44,767 bases of DNA from a virus: the IMG/VR virus record IMGVR_UViG_3300019124_000089, positions 1 through 44,767 of that record. One strand, given 5' to 3'. The translations under genes and the position numbers were made by a program. Shown here piece by piece: positions 6,442 to 14,937 of this stretch (position 1 is the stretch's first letter; the number at the start of each line of letters is the position of its first letter). Below the pieces are notes generated by a model, which saw only the letters and a list, made by a program, of their open reading frames with translations, had not been told where the DNA came from and made no database searches.

Positions 6442-7302
6442 ATGCCACCGAATAGTCGAAATGCTTCTGCACTCGGGGATCGCCTCGAGCGCCAAGTGCA
6501 AGGTACGAACGGTAACGGAGGGGCGCCGGCAACGACCCCCAATCCTACCGCAGGCATTAAGTCGCTCCTCGGCGCGGCCAACATCAAAAAGCGCTTTGAC
6601 GAGATCCTTGACAAGCGTGCCCCACAATATATGGCGTCCATCGTAAACCTCGTGAGCATGGAGAAGACGCTTCAGAACGTCGACCCCATCTCCATCATTG
6701 GATCCGCGCTTGTGGCGGCGACGATGGATCTCCCAATCGACAAGAACCTCGGATATGCATGGATCGTGCCATACAAAGGAAAAGCGCAATTCCAGATGGG
6801 CTATAAGGGTTATATCCAATTGGCACTCCGGACCGGAAAATATAAGCGCATTAACGCTCTCGAGATTTACGAAGGCCAGCTTGTGGATTGGGACCCGCTC
6901 ACGGAAGAACTGAAGGTGGACATGAAGGGCAGAAAGTCGGATCTGATCGTCGGATACGCCGGATATTTTGAACTCATAAACGGTTTCGTCAAAACGGAGT
7001 TTTGGTACAAAGACGAAATCGAAGCCCATCGCATCCGCTTCTCGAAGAGCGACTTCGGATGGAAGAACGACTATGACGCGATGGCTCTTAAAACGGTCAT
7101 CCGCAGCATGCTCGGCAAGTGGGGTATTCTCTCGATCGAAATGCAAGGTGCCCACGCAAGCGACATGCGTACTATCGAGGCGAAGGCTGATGAGAACACC
7201 GGGTACATCGACATCACGTACCAGACGATCGACGAGGAGGAGGTCGGCGCTCCGCCTGGTCAGGCCGAGATGGACGACGAACAATTTGAGGCAGGCAGCT
7301 GA
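6442..7302 (+). CDS. recT: RecT-family single-strand annealing protein
   Basis: Recombinase of 286 residues that anneals single-stranded DNA produced by the YqaJ exonuclease. The RecT core spans about 45-235 and includes the family pattern DPISIIGSALVAATMDLPID, then YAWIVPYKGKAQFQMGYKGY. The N-terminal 40 residues are low-complexity linker and the last 35 are acidic, which may bind a single-strand-binding protein. Starts at ATG 6442 after GGAGGTCAG. Confidence 0.97.
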   Translation: MPPNSRNASALGDRLERQVQGTNGNGGAPATTPNPTAGIKSLLGAANIKKRFDEILDKRAPQYMASIVNLVSMEKTLQNVDPISIIGSALVAATMDLPIDKNLGYAWIVPYKGKAQFQMGYKGYIQLALRTGKYKRINALEIYEGQLVDWDPLTEELKVDMKGRKSDLIVGYAGYFELINGFVKTEFWYKDEIEAHRIRFSKSDFGWKNDYDAMALKTVIRSMLGKWGILSIEMQGAHASDMRTIEAKADENTGYIDITYQTIDEEEVGAPPGQAEMDDEQFEAGS

Positions 7303-7304
7303 AC

Positions 7305-7511
7305 ATGGCGGCCCTGCTTCCATCCGACGGACAAGTCCTTTGCCAGTCGGGCGTAAGCCAAGAGATTTGGGATTTGCTAGAAACGGATAAGGCGGAGTTT
7401 ACGCGTAGGGTCAAAGCGTACTTCGCCTTGGGTTTTCCGCATTACGAAGTGGTCAAGTACAACCGCGCGAAGCGGATTATATGGCTGAGGAGGAAGAACA
7501 GTGGGGCGTGA
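7305..7511 (+). CDS. Small hypothetical protein
   Basis: Unrecognised 68-residue protein. The N-terminal half is mixed and the C-terminal third is basic (NRAKRIIWLRRK). It begins 2 bases after the RecT stop and overlaps the YopX gene by 11 bases, so it belongs to the recombination operon. Confidence 0.7.
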   Translation: MAALLPSDGQVLCQSGVSQEIWDLLETDKAEFTRRVKAYFALGFPHYEVVKYNRAKRIIWLRRKNSGA

Positions 7512-7926
7512 GATTAAATTTCGCGGGATGGACATAAACGGCCGCTGGTTCCATGGTCTGCTATCAATTTCCCAAGGAAAGTCCAATCAACCGAAGGCAG
7601 GGCATTATATTTCAAACTCGGCGGGCAGTCCGTGGGCGTACCAAGTTAGGCCGGAAACGGTAGGTCAATTCACCGGTCTCAATGACAAGATCGGTCGCGA
7701 GATTTACGAGGGCGACATAGTCAGAATCTACGATTCGGGGACAGCAGCAACAGCAACAATCGCATTTGGTGACTTCGGGTGTTTTAGCCTACTTGGGTAT
7801 CTCGGTGATTTAAGAGAACATGCGATAAAAGATTTCTTGTTTCGAGGATGCAAGCTCGAAGTGATCGGCAACGTTCACGAAAATCACGGTTTGCTGGAGG
7901 TGACCGACGATGTCGCTTCTGAATGA
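7501..7926 (+). CDS. YopX-family phage protein
   Basis: A 141-residue YopX family protein. It shows the hallmark N-terminus REIKFRGMD and the TGLNDKIGREIYEGDIVRI block that forms the beta-barrel core. YopX proteins are common in temperate phages of Firmicutes. Their molecular role is not settled. Starts at GTG 7501 inside the preceding gene and overlaps the exonuclease gene by 17 bases. Confidence 0.92.
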   Translation: MGREIKFRGMDINGRWFHGLLSISQGKSNQPKAGHYISNSAGSPWAYQVRPETVGQFTGLNDKIGREIYEGDIVRIYDSGTAATATIAFGDFGCFSLLGYLGDLREHAIKDFLFRGCKLEVIGNVHENHGLLEVTDDVASE

Positions 7927-8554
7927 CATAACGATCTTCGACTTCGAAACAACGGGCTTCGAATTCGCCGGCAAGGACCGCGTGATCGAAATGGCGGCGC
8001 TGCGGATCCGCGGCGGCCACGTGGTCGGCGAGTTTAGCACGATCGTCCATCAGCCGGACTTCGCCGGCGGGCTCCCGGAAAAAATTACGGAGCTCACGGG
8101 CATCACGACGGAAATGATGCTCGGCGGCATGGACGAAAAGACGGCGTTCCAGATCCTGAACCGCATGATTCTCGGCAGCACCCTCGTCGCGCACAACGCG
8201 GCGTTTGACCTTTCCTACCTGCATTACGCGATGGATCGGCTCGCAGGCAAGACGTTTAGCAACCCGTTCCTCGACACGCTCACGATCGCGAGGGACCGCC
8301 ATTATTATCCGCATAAGCTGGAGGACATGTGCCGGCGTTACGACATCCCCCTGAACGGCGCCCACCGGGCGCTGAACGACGTATACGGCTGCTACGAGCT
8401 ACTGAAGGCGATGCACGCGGAGTGGCCGGTCGACGACTGGTTAAACGTTCTCGGCTACCTGAAGAGGTTCGGGCCGCCGAAGTGGGCGCCGGAGTACGCG
8501 AGTCTGTTGCCGATGGAGAACCGATACGAACCGAAAGGGGCGTCGGCGGGATGA
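7910..8554 (+). CDS. DnaQ-like 3'-5' exonuclease
   Basis: DEDDh-family exonuclease of 214 residues, related to the DNA polymerase III epsilon/DnaQ proofreading domain. Catalytic residues are visible: D11 and E13 (FDFETTG), D100 (HNAAFD), H152 and D157 (HRALND). It probably trims 3' ends during phage replication or recombination. No polymerase is encoded in the window, so it would work with host enzymes. The ATG at 7910 follows GGAGGTGA. Confidence 0.95.
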   Translation: MSLLNDITIFDFETTGFEFAGKDRVIEMAALRIRGGHVVGEFSTIVHQPDFAGGLPEKITELTGITTEMMLGGMDEKTAFQILNRMILGSTLVAHNAAFDLSYLHYAMDRLAGKTFSNPFLDTLTIARDRHYYPHKLEDMCRRYDIPLNGAHRALNDVYGCYELLKAMHAEWPVDDWLNVLGYLKRFGPPKWAPEYASLLPMENRYEPKGASAG

Positions 8555-8703
8555 AGCAGGGCACGAATCCGACACGGAAGCAGAAACTGGCGATCGCCGC
8601 GATGCGTCTAAACCCGGATAACTGGCTCGTGATCAAGGCGCTCGCCGGCGAGCTGCATATCGTTCACTGTTCAACGAGGACCACGAAAATTATTCCAATT
8701 TAA
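8551..8703 (+). CDS. DUF6906-like small phage protein
   Basis: A 50-residue protein with the pattern KQGTNPTRKQKLAIAAMRLN, then PDNWLVIKALAGELHIVH, matching the DUF6906 small proteins found beside replication genes in Firmicutes phages, as I recall that family. The ATG at 8551 overlaps the exonuclease stop (ATGA). Function unknown. Confidence 0.82.
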   Translation: MKQGTNPTRKQKLAIAAMRLNPDNWLVIKALAGELHIVHCSTRTTKIIPI

Positions 8704-8719
8704 CGCGGGGTGGTGATGG

Positions 8720-9817
8720 GTGGCCGGGTACATAAAAGATCACCGGAAGGAACTCGACAGCGACATATGGCTCATGCCGCCCCTCTACCACCGCGTGTGG
8801 CAGTACCTAAAGTACAAGGTGAACCACGAGGAGGGGAGCATCCCCATGCGCGATGGAACCTCGTTTAGGCTCCTACCTGGGCAGCACCTGACGAGCGTGA
8901 GGAGCATCGCGAAGGGGATCGGATGGTACGAGGGGCGGTCTTGGAAAGAGCCGAATCCGAAAACTATCGACAGCATTCTCGGGTGGTTGGAAGCAAAGCA
9001 AATGATCTCGATCAGTCGGGGCGATGGAGGCCGGGGATACACCTTGATCACCTTAAAAAACTGGTCGATTTACCAACACGAAAACACTGTTATGGGTAAC
9101 AGTCAAAATGACGGATGGGGTAACAGTCAGGAAACGGAAAAAACCGCGTTGTATCAACATTTTCAGGGCATCAATGCGATTAGGGGTAACAGTCAGGAAA
9201 CGTTACAAGTAACAGTCGATGGATATAAACAAAAAGAATTAAGAATTAATACTATTACTACCGACGATGGGTCGGTCGCTTGCGCTCCGGAATCTATGAA
9301 TCTCCCAGACGAACTGATTTCAGAGATTCCCGATTCCGAACCCAAGAGCCCGATCCTCCAGGTGATCGACGCCTATTGCGAACTGCACAACAAGATCAGC
9401 CTGCGGATGAAGGACGAGGAGCGGACGTTGATCCACAGCTTCCTGACCTCCGGAATACCGCCGGACTTTATCATATCGGCCATGAAAACCATCTACGCAG
9501 ATAAGCAACAACGGGAAGGCGAGCGGTTCGATCCGCCGAGCACGTTCATGTACTACAAACGGGCTATCAAGCAAGCATGGAGTGGAGCACTTGCACAAGG
9601 GTCCCAAACCGACGCACAGGTACCAGCCCTTCCGTCGGTCGCCCCGGGACAGGGTCCGGAGTACAGAACGAGGTCGACATTCCAACCGCAGCAACCTTCC
9701 GGGAAAGTGAATTACACGCCGGACGAAACCCGGCAGCTACTTGCCGAACAGGAGGCGCTCAAACGCAGGGTCGAGGAAGAGCGGAAGCGGCGCCTGCTCG
9801 CGTCGGCAGGTCCATGA
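8720..9817 (+). CDS. Phage replication initiation protein (DnaD/O-like)
   Basis: A 365-residue replisome organiser encoded directly before the replicative helicase. The N-terminal 120 residues (DSDIWLMPPLYHRVWQYLKYKV onward) form a winged-helix domain of the Lin1244/O-like type with a YTLITLKNWSIYQ wing. The middle is low complexity. About 190-290 is a DnaD-like helical domain (IDAYCELHNKISLRMKDEER). The linker holds four copies of a GTAACAGTC word, so the gene probably carries the replication origin. Starts at GTG 8720. Confidence 0.85.
   Translation: MAGYIKDHRKELDSDIWLMPPLYHRVWQYLKYKVNHEEGSIPMRDGTSFRLLPGQHLTSVRSIAKGIGWYEGRSWKEPNPKTIDSILGWLEAKQMISISRGDGGRGYTLITLKNWSIYQHENTVMGNSQNDGWGNSQETEKTALYQHFQGINAIRGNSQETLQVTVDGYKQKELRINTITTDDGSVACAPESMNLPDELISEIPDSEPKSPILQVIDAYCELHNKISLRMKDEERTLIHSFLTSGIPPDFIISAMKTIYADKQQREGERFDPPSTFMYYKRAIKQAWSGALAQGSQTDAQVPALPSVAPGQGPEYRTRSTFQPQQPSGKVNYTPDETRQLLAEQEALKRRVEEERKRRLLASAGP
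9094..9218 (+). repeat. Iteron-like repeats, candidate replication origin
   Basis: The word GGGTAACAGTCA occurs exactly at 9094-9105, 9118-9129 and 9184-9195. A fourth GTAACAGTC is at 9209-9217. Spacing is 24, 66 and 23 bp, close to whole helical turns. Three copies share a reading frame but the fourth lies in another frame, so selection appears to act on DNA rather than protein. Origins inside the initiator gene are well known in phages such as lambda and lactococcal phages. Confidence 0.65.
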
Positions 9818-9825
9818 GGTGAACC

Positions 9826-11220
9826 ATGAGCGACGAAATGACATTGCCCTTTGACACGCAGCTGGAGGAGCACGTGATCGGCTGCATGGTATTCGATCCG
9901 AACTGCATCGGCGAACTCATCGAATTCGGGCTCAAACCGAAGCAGTTTTACCACGTCGGAAATAGCAAGTTTTGCGAGCACTTGTACAGCGTCTGGCAAG
10001 ATGACCCGAAGAAAGTCGACCTTTCGCTGCTGACGCCGGCACTCGGGAAATTCGGCTACACGGTGTCCCGGCTCATGGAAGTGGTGTCATCCATCCCGAC
10101 GGCGGCGAACGTGACGTACTACGCGGAACAGATTCGGACGCTGGCCGTACTCCGAACCGCGGTCAAGGTCGGGGCGAGCCTACAAGCGGCTCGGGGGCTG
10201 CGCGACCCGGAAGAGATCCGGGAGACGATCGGCAGGGCCGAGGAGATGATCGGCAAGCTGAACGAGTCGCAGGTGAAGCTCGACACGCTGCACAGCATGA
10301 AGGACGCACTGATGGGCTATCACGACGAGCTCGAGAAGCGCTACAACGCGGCAGGGACGACGGGCGTCTCGGGACTCGCGAGCGGCTTCCACGACCTCGA
10401 CATGATGACCGCAGGGTTTCAAGACAGCGACCTGATCATCGTCGCGGCGCGGCCGTCGGTCGGCAAGACGGCGTTCGCGCTCAATGTCGCCAAGAACATC
10501 AGCCTGAAGTATGACGCCGAGCTTAAATCGACAGTGCCAGGCGAGGCCGGAGCGATATTCTCGCTCGAGATGCCGGCGAAGCAACTAGTCGGCCGGATGG
10601 TCTCCAGCGAGGCGAAGATCGATCAGCGGAACCTGACGAGCGGCATGATGGTCGCCGACGATTGGGAGAAGTACACGATGGCTCTCAGTCGACTCAGCGA
10701 CATGAACCTCGTCATCGACGACGGCGCAGGGCAGACGGTGGCCGACATCAAGGCGAAGGCACGGAAGATCCGTCGGGAACGAGGCTTAAAGTACATCATC
10801 GTCGATTACCTCGGCATGATCACCGGCCAGCGGGGGATGAGCCGCTACGACGTCGTTTCGGAGAACGTCCGCGAGCTGAAGAACCTCGCGAAGGAGCTGA
10901 ACATCCCGGTCATCGTGCTTTGTCAGCTGAGCCGCAGCGTCGAGCAGCGGCAGGACAAGCGCCCGATGCTCTCAGACCTTCGGGAATCCGGGGAAATCGA
11001 GCAGACGGCCGACGTGGTGGCGTTCCTGTACCGGGACGACTATTACGACAAGGGGACCGACAAGAAAAACGTGGTCGAGGTCATCATCGCGAAGCAGCGG
11101 AACGGTCCGGTGGGGACGGTGGAGCTCGTGTTCAACAAGAAGTACGGGCGGTTTTCAGACCTTTACGTGGGAGGGAGAACCATTGGCGAACAAGGGACGC
11201 AGGTGGAAGCTGCGATATAA
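9826..11220 (+). CDS. dnaB: DnaB-family replicative helicase
   Basis: Hexameric 5'-3' helicase of 464 residues. The N-terminal DnaB domain spans about 5-105. The RecA-like motor domain starts near 180 with Walker A ARPSVGKTA (208-216), followed by the SLEMP motif near 246, the Walker B strand YIIVDYLGMI, and the arginine-rich DLRESGEIEQ block. It would be loaded by the upstream initiator. The frame is intact and begins at ATG 9826 after a GAGGTGAACC site. Confidence 0.97.
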   Translation: MSDEMTLPFDTQLEEHVIGCMVFDPNCIGELIEFGLKPKQFYHVGNSKFCEHLYSVWQDDPKKVDLSLLTPALGKFGYTVSRLMEVVSSIPTAANVTYYAEQIRTLAVLRTAVKVGASLQAARGLRDPEEIRETIGRAEEMIGKLNESQVKLDTLHSMKDALMGYHDELEKRYNAAGTTGVSGLASGFHDLDMMTAGFQDSDLIIVAARPSVGKTAFALNVAKNISLKYDAELKSTVPGEAGAIFSLEMPAKQLVGRMVSSEAKIDQRNLTSGMMVADDWEKYTMALSRLSDMNLVIDDGAGQTVADIKAKARKIRRERGLKYIIVDYLGMITGQRGMSRYDVVSENVRELKNLAKELNIPVIVLCQLSRSVEQRQDKRPMLSDLRESGEIEQTADVVAFLYRDDYYDKGTDKKNVVEVIIAKQRNGPVGTVELVFNKKYGRFSDLYVGGRTIGEQGTQVEAAI

Positions 11221-11344
11221 GGGCCGGCCGTTCGGGCGGCGGTCGTACTATTCCGAGCGCGAAGTGATCGCGGCATGGCTACGGTTATATCCGGTCATGC
11301 AGGGCCTCGGATGGATGGAGGTGCGCGATGAAGCGGCGGCGTAA
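11183..11344 (+). CDS. Small basic hypothetical protein
   Basis: A 53-residue, highly basic protein (MANKGRRWKLRYKGRPFGRR onward) starting at TTG 11183 inside the helicase 3' end, with an excellent GGGAGGGAG site. It overlaps the following gene by 17 bases. It is too short for most ORF callers. Small basic proteins of this kind recur next to phage helicases. Function unknown. Confidence 0.72.
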   Translation: MANKGRRWKLRYKGRPFGRRSYYSEREVIAAWLRLYPVMQGLGWMEVRDEAAA

Positions 11345-11537
11345 TCGGTGGCACGTCTACGAGCACATGAAGCAGTCGTACATGTTTGGCGGCCGGGTAC
11401 CGACGCAGCAAGAAATCATGACGGAGTTCGGGACCGAGCTCGATCCAGAGGAGATAGCCGAAGGCGTCGCGGAGTTCGTGATCACAGTCAAACGCTTCGT
11501 CCCTCACATCCAGATGGAGCAGGTGGTGGGGCAATGA
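11328..11537 (+). CDS. Small hypothetical protein, HTH-like
   Basis: A 69-residue protein with a basic N-terminus and a helical section (PTQQEIMTEFGTELDPEEIA) that could be a short helix-turn-helix. Starts at ATG 11328 after GGAGGTGCGC and overlaps the resolvase start by 4 bases. Function unknown. Confidence 0.75.
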   Translation: MKRRRNRWHVYEHMKQSYMFGGRVPTQQEIMTEFGTELDPEEIAEGVAEFVITVKRFVPHIQMEQVVGQ

Positions 11538-12100
11538 CGGCTCGCTATGTGGGAATCGACCCGTCGACGAAGACCGGGATCGTGGCGCTGGACGCAGCCG
11601 GCAACGTGCTTCTCGAGGAAGAGATTGACGTCGGCCTAAACGGCCGGCAACCGGACGCGGAGCACATGTTCCTGCTGATCCGGGCGGTCATCACAAAGTT
11701 GCAGCCTGACGACCGGATCCTGATCGAGGGGTTCGGTTTCGCCAGTCAGCAGGCAGTGCTCCTCGGCGGCATCGGGTGGGGCATCCGGACGCAGCTGCAC
11801 AACCGGAAGATGACGTACAGCGAAGCGGCGCCGTCCGCGCTGAAGAAGTTCACGGGGGCGAAGGGGAACGCCGCCAAGGAACAAATCGCCGTTGAGGTGT
11901 ACAAGCGTTGGGGATTCCAGCATGACAGCAACAACGTGACCGACGCCTATGTGCTCGCACAGATCGCGCGGGCGCTGCACGGACCGCACGCGCAGCAGCT
12001 AACGAAGTTTCAGCTGGAAGTCATTCAGGCGATTCGAAATCCGTCGGCCAAGCGGCCGCGGTCGAATAAAACCAAAAGAGCAAAGGGAGAGGGAGCATGA
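11534..12100 (+). CDS. RuvC-like Holliday junction resolvase
   Basis: A 188-residue RNase H-fold nuclease of the RuvC/phage resolvase type. The first strand carries the catalytic Asp in YVGIDPSTKTG (D9). A Glu follows in DRILIEGFG, and a late acidic site lies in VTDAYVLAQIARAL. The C-terminal tail is basic. It would resolve recombination intermediates before packaging. The ATG at 11534 is chosen because the longer frame upstream overlaps another gene. Confidence 0.88.
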   Translation: MTARYVGIDPSTKTGIVALDAAGNVLLEEEIDVGLNGRQPDAEHMFLLIRAVITKLQPDDRILIEGFGFASQQAVLLGGIGWGIRTQLHNRKMTYSEAAPSALKKFTGAKGNAAKEQIAVEVYKRWGFQHDSNNVTDAYVLAQIARALHGPHAQQLTKFQLEVIQAIRNPSAKRPRSNKTKRAKGEGA

Positions 12101-12780
12101 GCGATTACGCAAAGTTCAATGCAACGCTGGCGGACGTGAAATTCAACGGCAAGAAGACGGTGGTGAAGCTGGAGCTCGACAATAAATCGGCACTCGGTAG
12201 TATCGGGTTCCTCATGGAGAACATCGACGACATGGTCATCGTGAGCATCGGGGATCCGCAGATGAAGCTCGAGTTCCCGTCGACGGAGCCGGCGCGGCCG
12301 GGAGTCAGCGGCACGATCGCTTCGAACGGCGTCGTCGAGTCGGTGAGGAAGCCGGCGGAGGAACCCGAGGAGGGGGACCTGCTCGAGGAGGACTACGCAT
12401 CGGATGCTGTCGAGGCGAACGAATCGGGAACCGAGGAAACGCCGGACGAGAGCGAAGAAGCCGATTGGGGGAATGACGGTCCGCTCGACGACGACATGGA
12501 CTTTGCGAGCGATGAAGAAGACGAAGACGGGGATGCAGAGGGGAACGTCGCCGTCAACGACGTAGCCGATCGCCAGAAAATCGAGCAGTACATCATCGAG
12601 GAGAAGCCGAAGTTCCCGGAGATTGCATTCGATTTCCCGGAAATCCTCCGCGAGAAGAAAGAAAACGGCTTGTCGTGGGTGCAAGTCGCTAAGACGCAAG
12701 GCGTCTCCAGCAGCGTGCTGCAGAGCGCATGGCACAAATACAAAGGGCTCGTAACGAAGCAGATGGGGACGGCGTCGTAA
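12097..12780 (+). CDS. Hypothetical protein with acidic linker and C-terminal HTH-like region
   Basis: A 227-residue protein. Residues 1-65 look like a small beta domain (KFNATLADVKFNGKKTVVKL onward), about 85-155 is an extremely acidic linker, and 160-227 is helical with a possible helix-turn-helix (LSWVQVAKTQGVSSSVLQSA). It overlaps the resolvase by 4 bases. I do not recognise the family. The position among replication genes suggests DNA metabolism. Confidence 0.75.
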   Translation: MSDYAKFNATLADVKFNGKKTVVKLELDNKSALGSIGFLMENIDDMVIVSIGDPQMKLEFPSTEPARPGVSGTIASNGVVESVRKPAEEPEEGDLLEEDYASDAVEANESGTEETPDESEEADWGNDGPLDDDMDFASDEEDEDGDAEGNVAVNDVADRQKIEQYIIEEKPKFPEIAFDFPEILREKKENGLSWVQVAKTQGVSSSVLQSAWHKYKGLVTKQMGTAS

Positions 12781-12807
12781 GACGCCTCTCCGTATCAGGA
12801 GGGTACC

Positions 12808-12981
12808 ATGGGGATTCTGAAAAAGGCGATTGAATACGAGAAGCTGACGGAGCACCTCGCGTCGCTGCGGCCGGGCGAGGAGCAGACAATCATCATCGAC
12901 GATCGAGCGTACGTCGTGAGCCCCGCGGAAGTGGATGACATCGAGCGGGTGCCGGTTGGTCGAGTGTTCATAGGGGATTGA
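12808..12981 (+). CDS. Small hypothetical protein
   Basis: A 57-residue protein starting at ATG 12808 with a strong AGGAGGGTACC site. Probably a helix followed by a small beta sheet (EQTIIIDDRAYVVSPAEVDD). Its stop overlaps a possible TTG start of the methyltransferase. No family recognised. Confidence 0.78.
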   Translation: MGILKKAIEYEKLTEHLASLRPGEEQTIIIDDRAYVVSPAEVDDIERVPVGRVFIGD

Positions 12982-12998
12982 AGAGAGGAGTGGGGCGG

Positions 12999-14696
12999 GT
13001 GAAGCAACTGCTTCGGGAATTGATCGTCGATAACTTCGCCGGCGGCGGAGGTGCCAGCACCGGCATTGAGCTCGCGATAGGGCGCAGCGTGGATATAGCA
13101 ATCAACCACGATCCGGATGCGATCGCAATGCACAAGGCGAACCACCCACATACGGAGCATTATTGCGAATCGGTATGGGAAGTCGACCCTAGAAAAGTAA
13201 CGCGCGGGCAGCCGGTGGCACTTTGCTGGCTCTCCCCGGACTGCAAGCATTTCAGCAAGGCGAAGGGCGGCAAACCGAAGGAGAAAGGCATTCGCGGCCT
13301 TGCATGGGTCGCTGTGCGTTGGGCGGCGACGGTGCGACCACGGGTGATCATGCTCGAAAACGTCGAGGAGTTCAAGACCTGGGGGCCGCTACTTAAAGAC
13401 GGCATGCCGGATCCGGACAAGAAAGGCCGAACGTTCCAAGCATTTGTAAACGCCCTGAAGAGGCTAGGATACGAGGTGGACTGGCGTGAGCTGCGCGCGT
13501 GCGACTATGGTGCACCGACGATCCGTAAGCGGTTCTTCCTGATCGCCCGGTGCGACGGACGTCCGATCGTCTGGCCGGAGCCGACGCACGGCGATCCGAA
13601 CAGCCCGGAGGTGAAGAGGAAGAAGTTGAAGCCTTGGGTACCGGCGTCGGAGATCATCGATTGGTCGATTGAATGTCCGAGTATTTTCGAGAGGAGACGG
13701 CCGCTGGCGGAGAATACGAAGCGACGTATTGCCCGGGGCATTATGAAATTCGTCATCAACAACCCTAGGCCGTTCATTGCACGGATCGGGCAGGTTGGGT
13801 TCGGGGGAGATCGATTGCAGTATCCGATTGACCAACCGCTGACGACGATCACGACGAAGGCAGAGCACCTGCTGATCACTCCGCACATAACGAAGTTTCG
13901 TGGAGGCGCAACAGGACATGCAGTAGACGAACCGCTCCACACCATCACGAGCGGCGCGGGCAGCGCGAGGCCGGCAGGTGCGGCACACGCGATGGGTTTG
14001 GTCTCGGCAACTCTTGTGCAAACAGGCTACGGTGAGCGGAAGGGACAGCAACCGCGAGCAATCGATATAGAGAAGCCGCTAGGAACGGTCGTCGCTGGCG
14101 GGCAGAAGCATGCGGTTGTCGCCGCCTTCCTCGCGCAGTACCACAGCGAGACTGCCGCCCACGACGCGCGCGGACAGTCGCTAGACCGGCCGATCCTTAC
14201 ACTTGACACTTCGAATCGATACGGACTCGTCACGAGTCACCTCGTCAAGATGAAAGGCACGAACATCGGACAGTCAGTCGCAGATCCGTTGCAGACCATC
14301 ACGGCGGGCGGTCAGCACTTCGGCGAGGTAAGGACGTTCCTGATGAAATATTACGGCACCGGAGAGGGGCAGGAACTTACGGAGCCACTGCACACGATCC
14401 CGACGAAGGATCGTTTCGGACTTGTCACAGTGCACGGCCAAGATTACGCGATCGTCGATATCGGTATGCGGATGCTTGAGCCGCACGAGCTCTTTGCGGC
14501 GCAGGGCTTTCCGAAAGAGTACATCATCGATCGGGACGCGGACGGAAAGCATTATCCCAAGTCGGCGCAGGTCGCGCGCTGCGGAAACTCGGTCCCACCG
14601 CCGTTTGCTGAGCACTTGGTCCGCGCGAACCTTCCGGAGCTATGCAAAAACGTCCCATACGGTGGGCAACATCAGCTGGAACTGCAGCTTGTATAG
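12999..14696 (+). CDS. C5-cytosine DNA methyltransferase
   Basis: Phage Dcm-type enzyme of 565 residues that would methylate cytosine in phage DNA to evade restriction. Motif I is DNFAGGGGASTG, motif IV SPDCKHFSKAKGG (catalytic Cys, with DC replacing the usual PC), motif VI ENVEEF, motif VIII RKRFFLIA, and motifs IX-X GFPKEYIID and CGNSVPPPFAEHL. Between VIII and IX lie about six degenerate repeats of roughly 45 residues centred on PL-T-I. I prefer GTG 12999, which has a GAGGAG site. TTG 12978 is a longer alternative. No cognate restriction enzyme is nearby. Confidence 0.95.
   Translation: MKQLLRELIVDNFAGGGGASTGIELAIGRSVDIAINHDPDAIAMHKANHPHTEHYCESVWEVDPRKVTRGQPVALCWLSPDCKHFSKAKGGKPKEKGIRGLAWVAVRWAATVRPRVIMLENVEEFKTWGPLLKDGMPDPDKKGRTFQAFVNALKRLGYEVDWRELRACDYGAPTIRKRFFLIARCDGRPIVWPEPTHGDPNSPEVKRKKLKPWVPASEIIDWSIECPSIFERRRPLAENTKRRIARGIMKFVINNPRPFIARIGQVGFGGDRLQYPIDQPLTTITTKAEHLLITPHITKFRGGATGHAVDEPLHTITSGAGSARPAGAAHAMGLVSATLVQTGYGERKGQQPRAIDIEKPLGTVVAGGQKHAVVAAFLAQYHSETAAHDARGQSLDRPILTLDTSNRYGLVTSHLVKMKGTNIGQSVADPLQTITAGGQHFGEVRTFLMKYYGTGEGQELTEPLHTIPTKDRFGLVTVHGQDYAIVDIGMRMLEPHELFAAQGFPKEYIIDRDADGKHYPKSAQVARCGNSVPPPFAEHLVRANLPELCKNVPYGGQHQLELQLV
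13815..14450 (+). repeat. Degenerate protein-level repeats inside the methyltransferase
   Basis: The segment encodes about six units with the core (D/E)(K/P)PL-T-(I/V), seen as QPLTTITTK, EPLHTITSG, KPLGTVVAG, RPILTLDTS, DPLQTITAG and EPLHTIPTK. Each is followed by a short H/G-rich stretch and a strand. The region occupies the place of the target recognition domain, so it may set DNA specificity. Confidence 0.7.
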
Positions 14697-14701
14697 AAAA
14701 A

Positions 14702-14720
14702 GCCCGGCACGCGGCCGGGC
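14702..14720 (-). terminator. Perfect hairpin with minus-strand T-run
   Basis: GCCCGGC (14702-14708) and GCCGGGC (14714-14720) form a perfect 7-bp stem with a 5-base loop. The plus strand is followed by AAGAAATT, but on the minus strand the stem is followed by a TTTTTC run, the layout of a leftward terminator. There is no leftward gene just upstream of it. It may stop antisense transcription or be part of a composite element with the CCAT motif that follows. Confidence 0.5.
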
Positions 14721-14735
14721 AAGAAATTCCCAAAA

Positions 14736-14754
14736 CCATCATAGCACAAAGGAG
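14736..14754 (+). promoter_or_regulatory. CCATnATAgCA element fused to a ribosome site (copy B)
   Basis: CCATCATAGCACAAAGGAG follows the hairpin at 14702-14720 and precedes the small gene at 14764. The same order (A-rich tract, hairpin, TTCCnnAAACCATnATAnCA, Shine-Dalgarno) recurs at 16391-16462. Confidence 0.45.
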
Positions 14755-14763
14755 CGTGGGGAG

Positions 14764-14937
14764 GTGGACATAAACAGGCTCGATAAATATTGGGAGAGCG
14801 AGCATGTTTACCTGGGCGGCAATACGATCTTCTTGGTCAGGCATCGAAGAGTGGTCGGCATGATTCTCCTCTACACGGAGCCGCCGATCGGGAAGGACGC
14901 AGTCGATCAATTAAAGATTGGGAGAGTGAAAACGTGA
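14764..14937 (+). CDS. Small hypothetical protein
   Basis: A 57-residue protein starting at GTG 14764 after AAAGGAG, with mixed strands and a hydrophobic stretch (RRVVGMILLYTEPP) that is too short for a confident membrane helix. Its end overlaps the next start by 4 bases (GTGA). No family recognised. Confidence 0.68.
   Translation: MDINRLDKYWESEHVYLGGNTIFLVRHRRVVGMILLYTEPPIGKDAVDQLKIGRVKT

Noticed and set aside
14422-14937. Long frame covering the end of the methyltransferase and the following small gene
   Set aside because: Its first part is a shadow of the methyltransferase. Only the part from GTG 14764 has a ribosome site and lies outside the methyltransferase.
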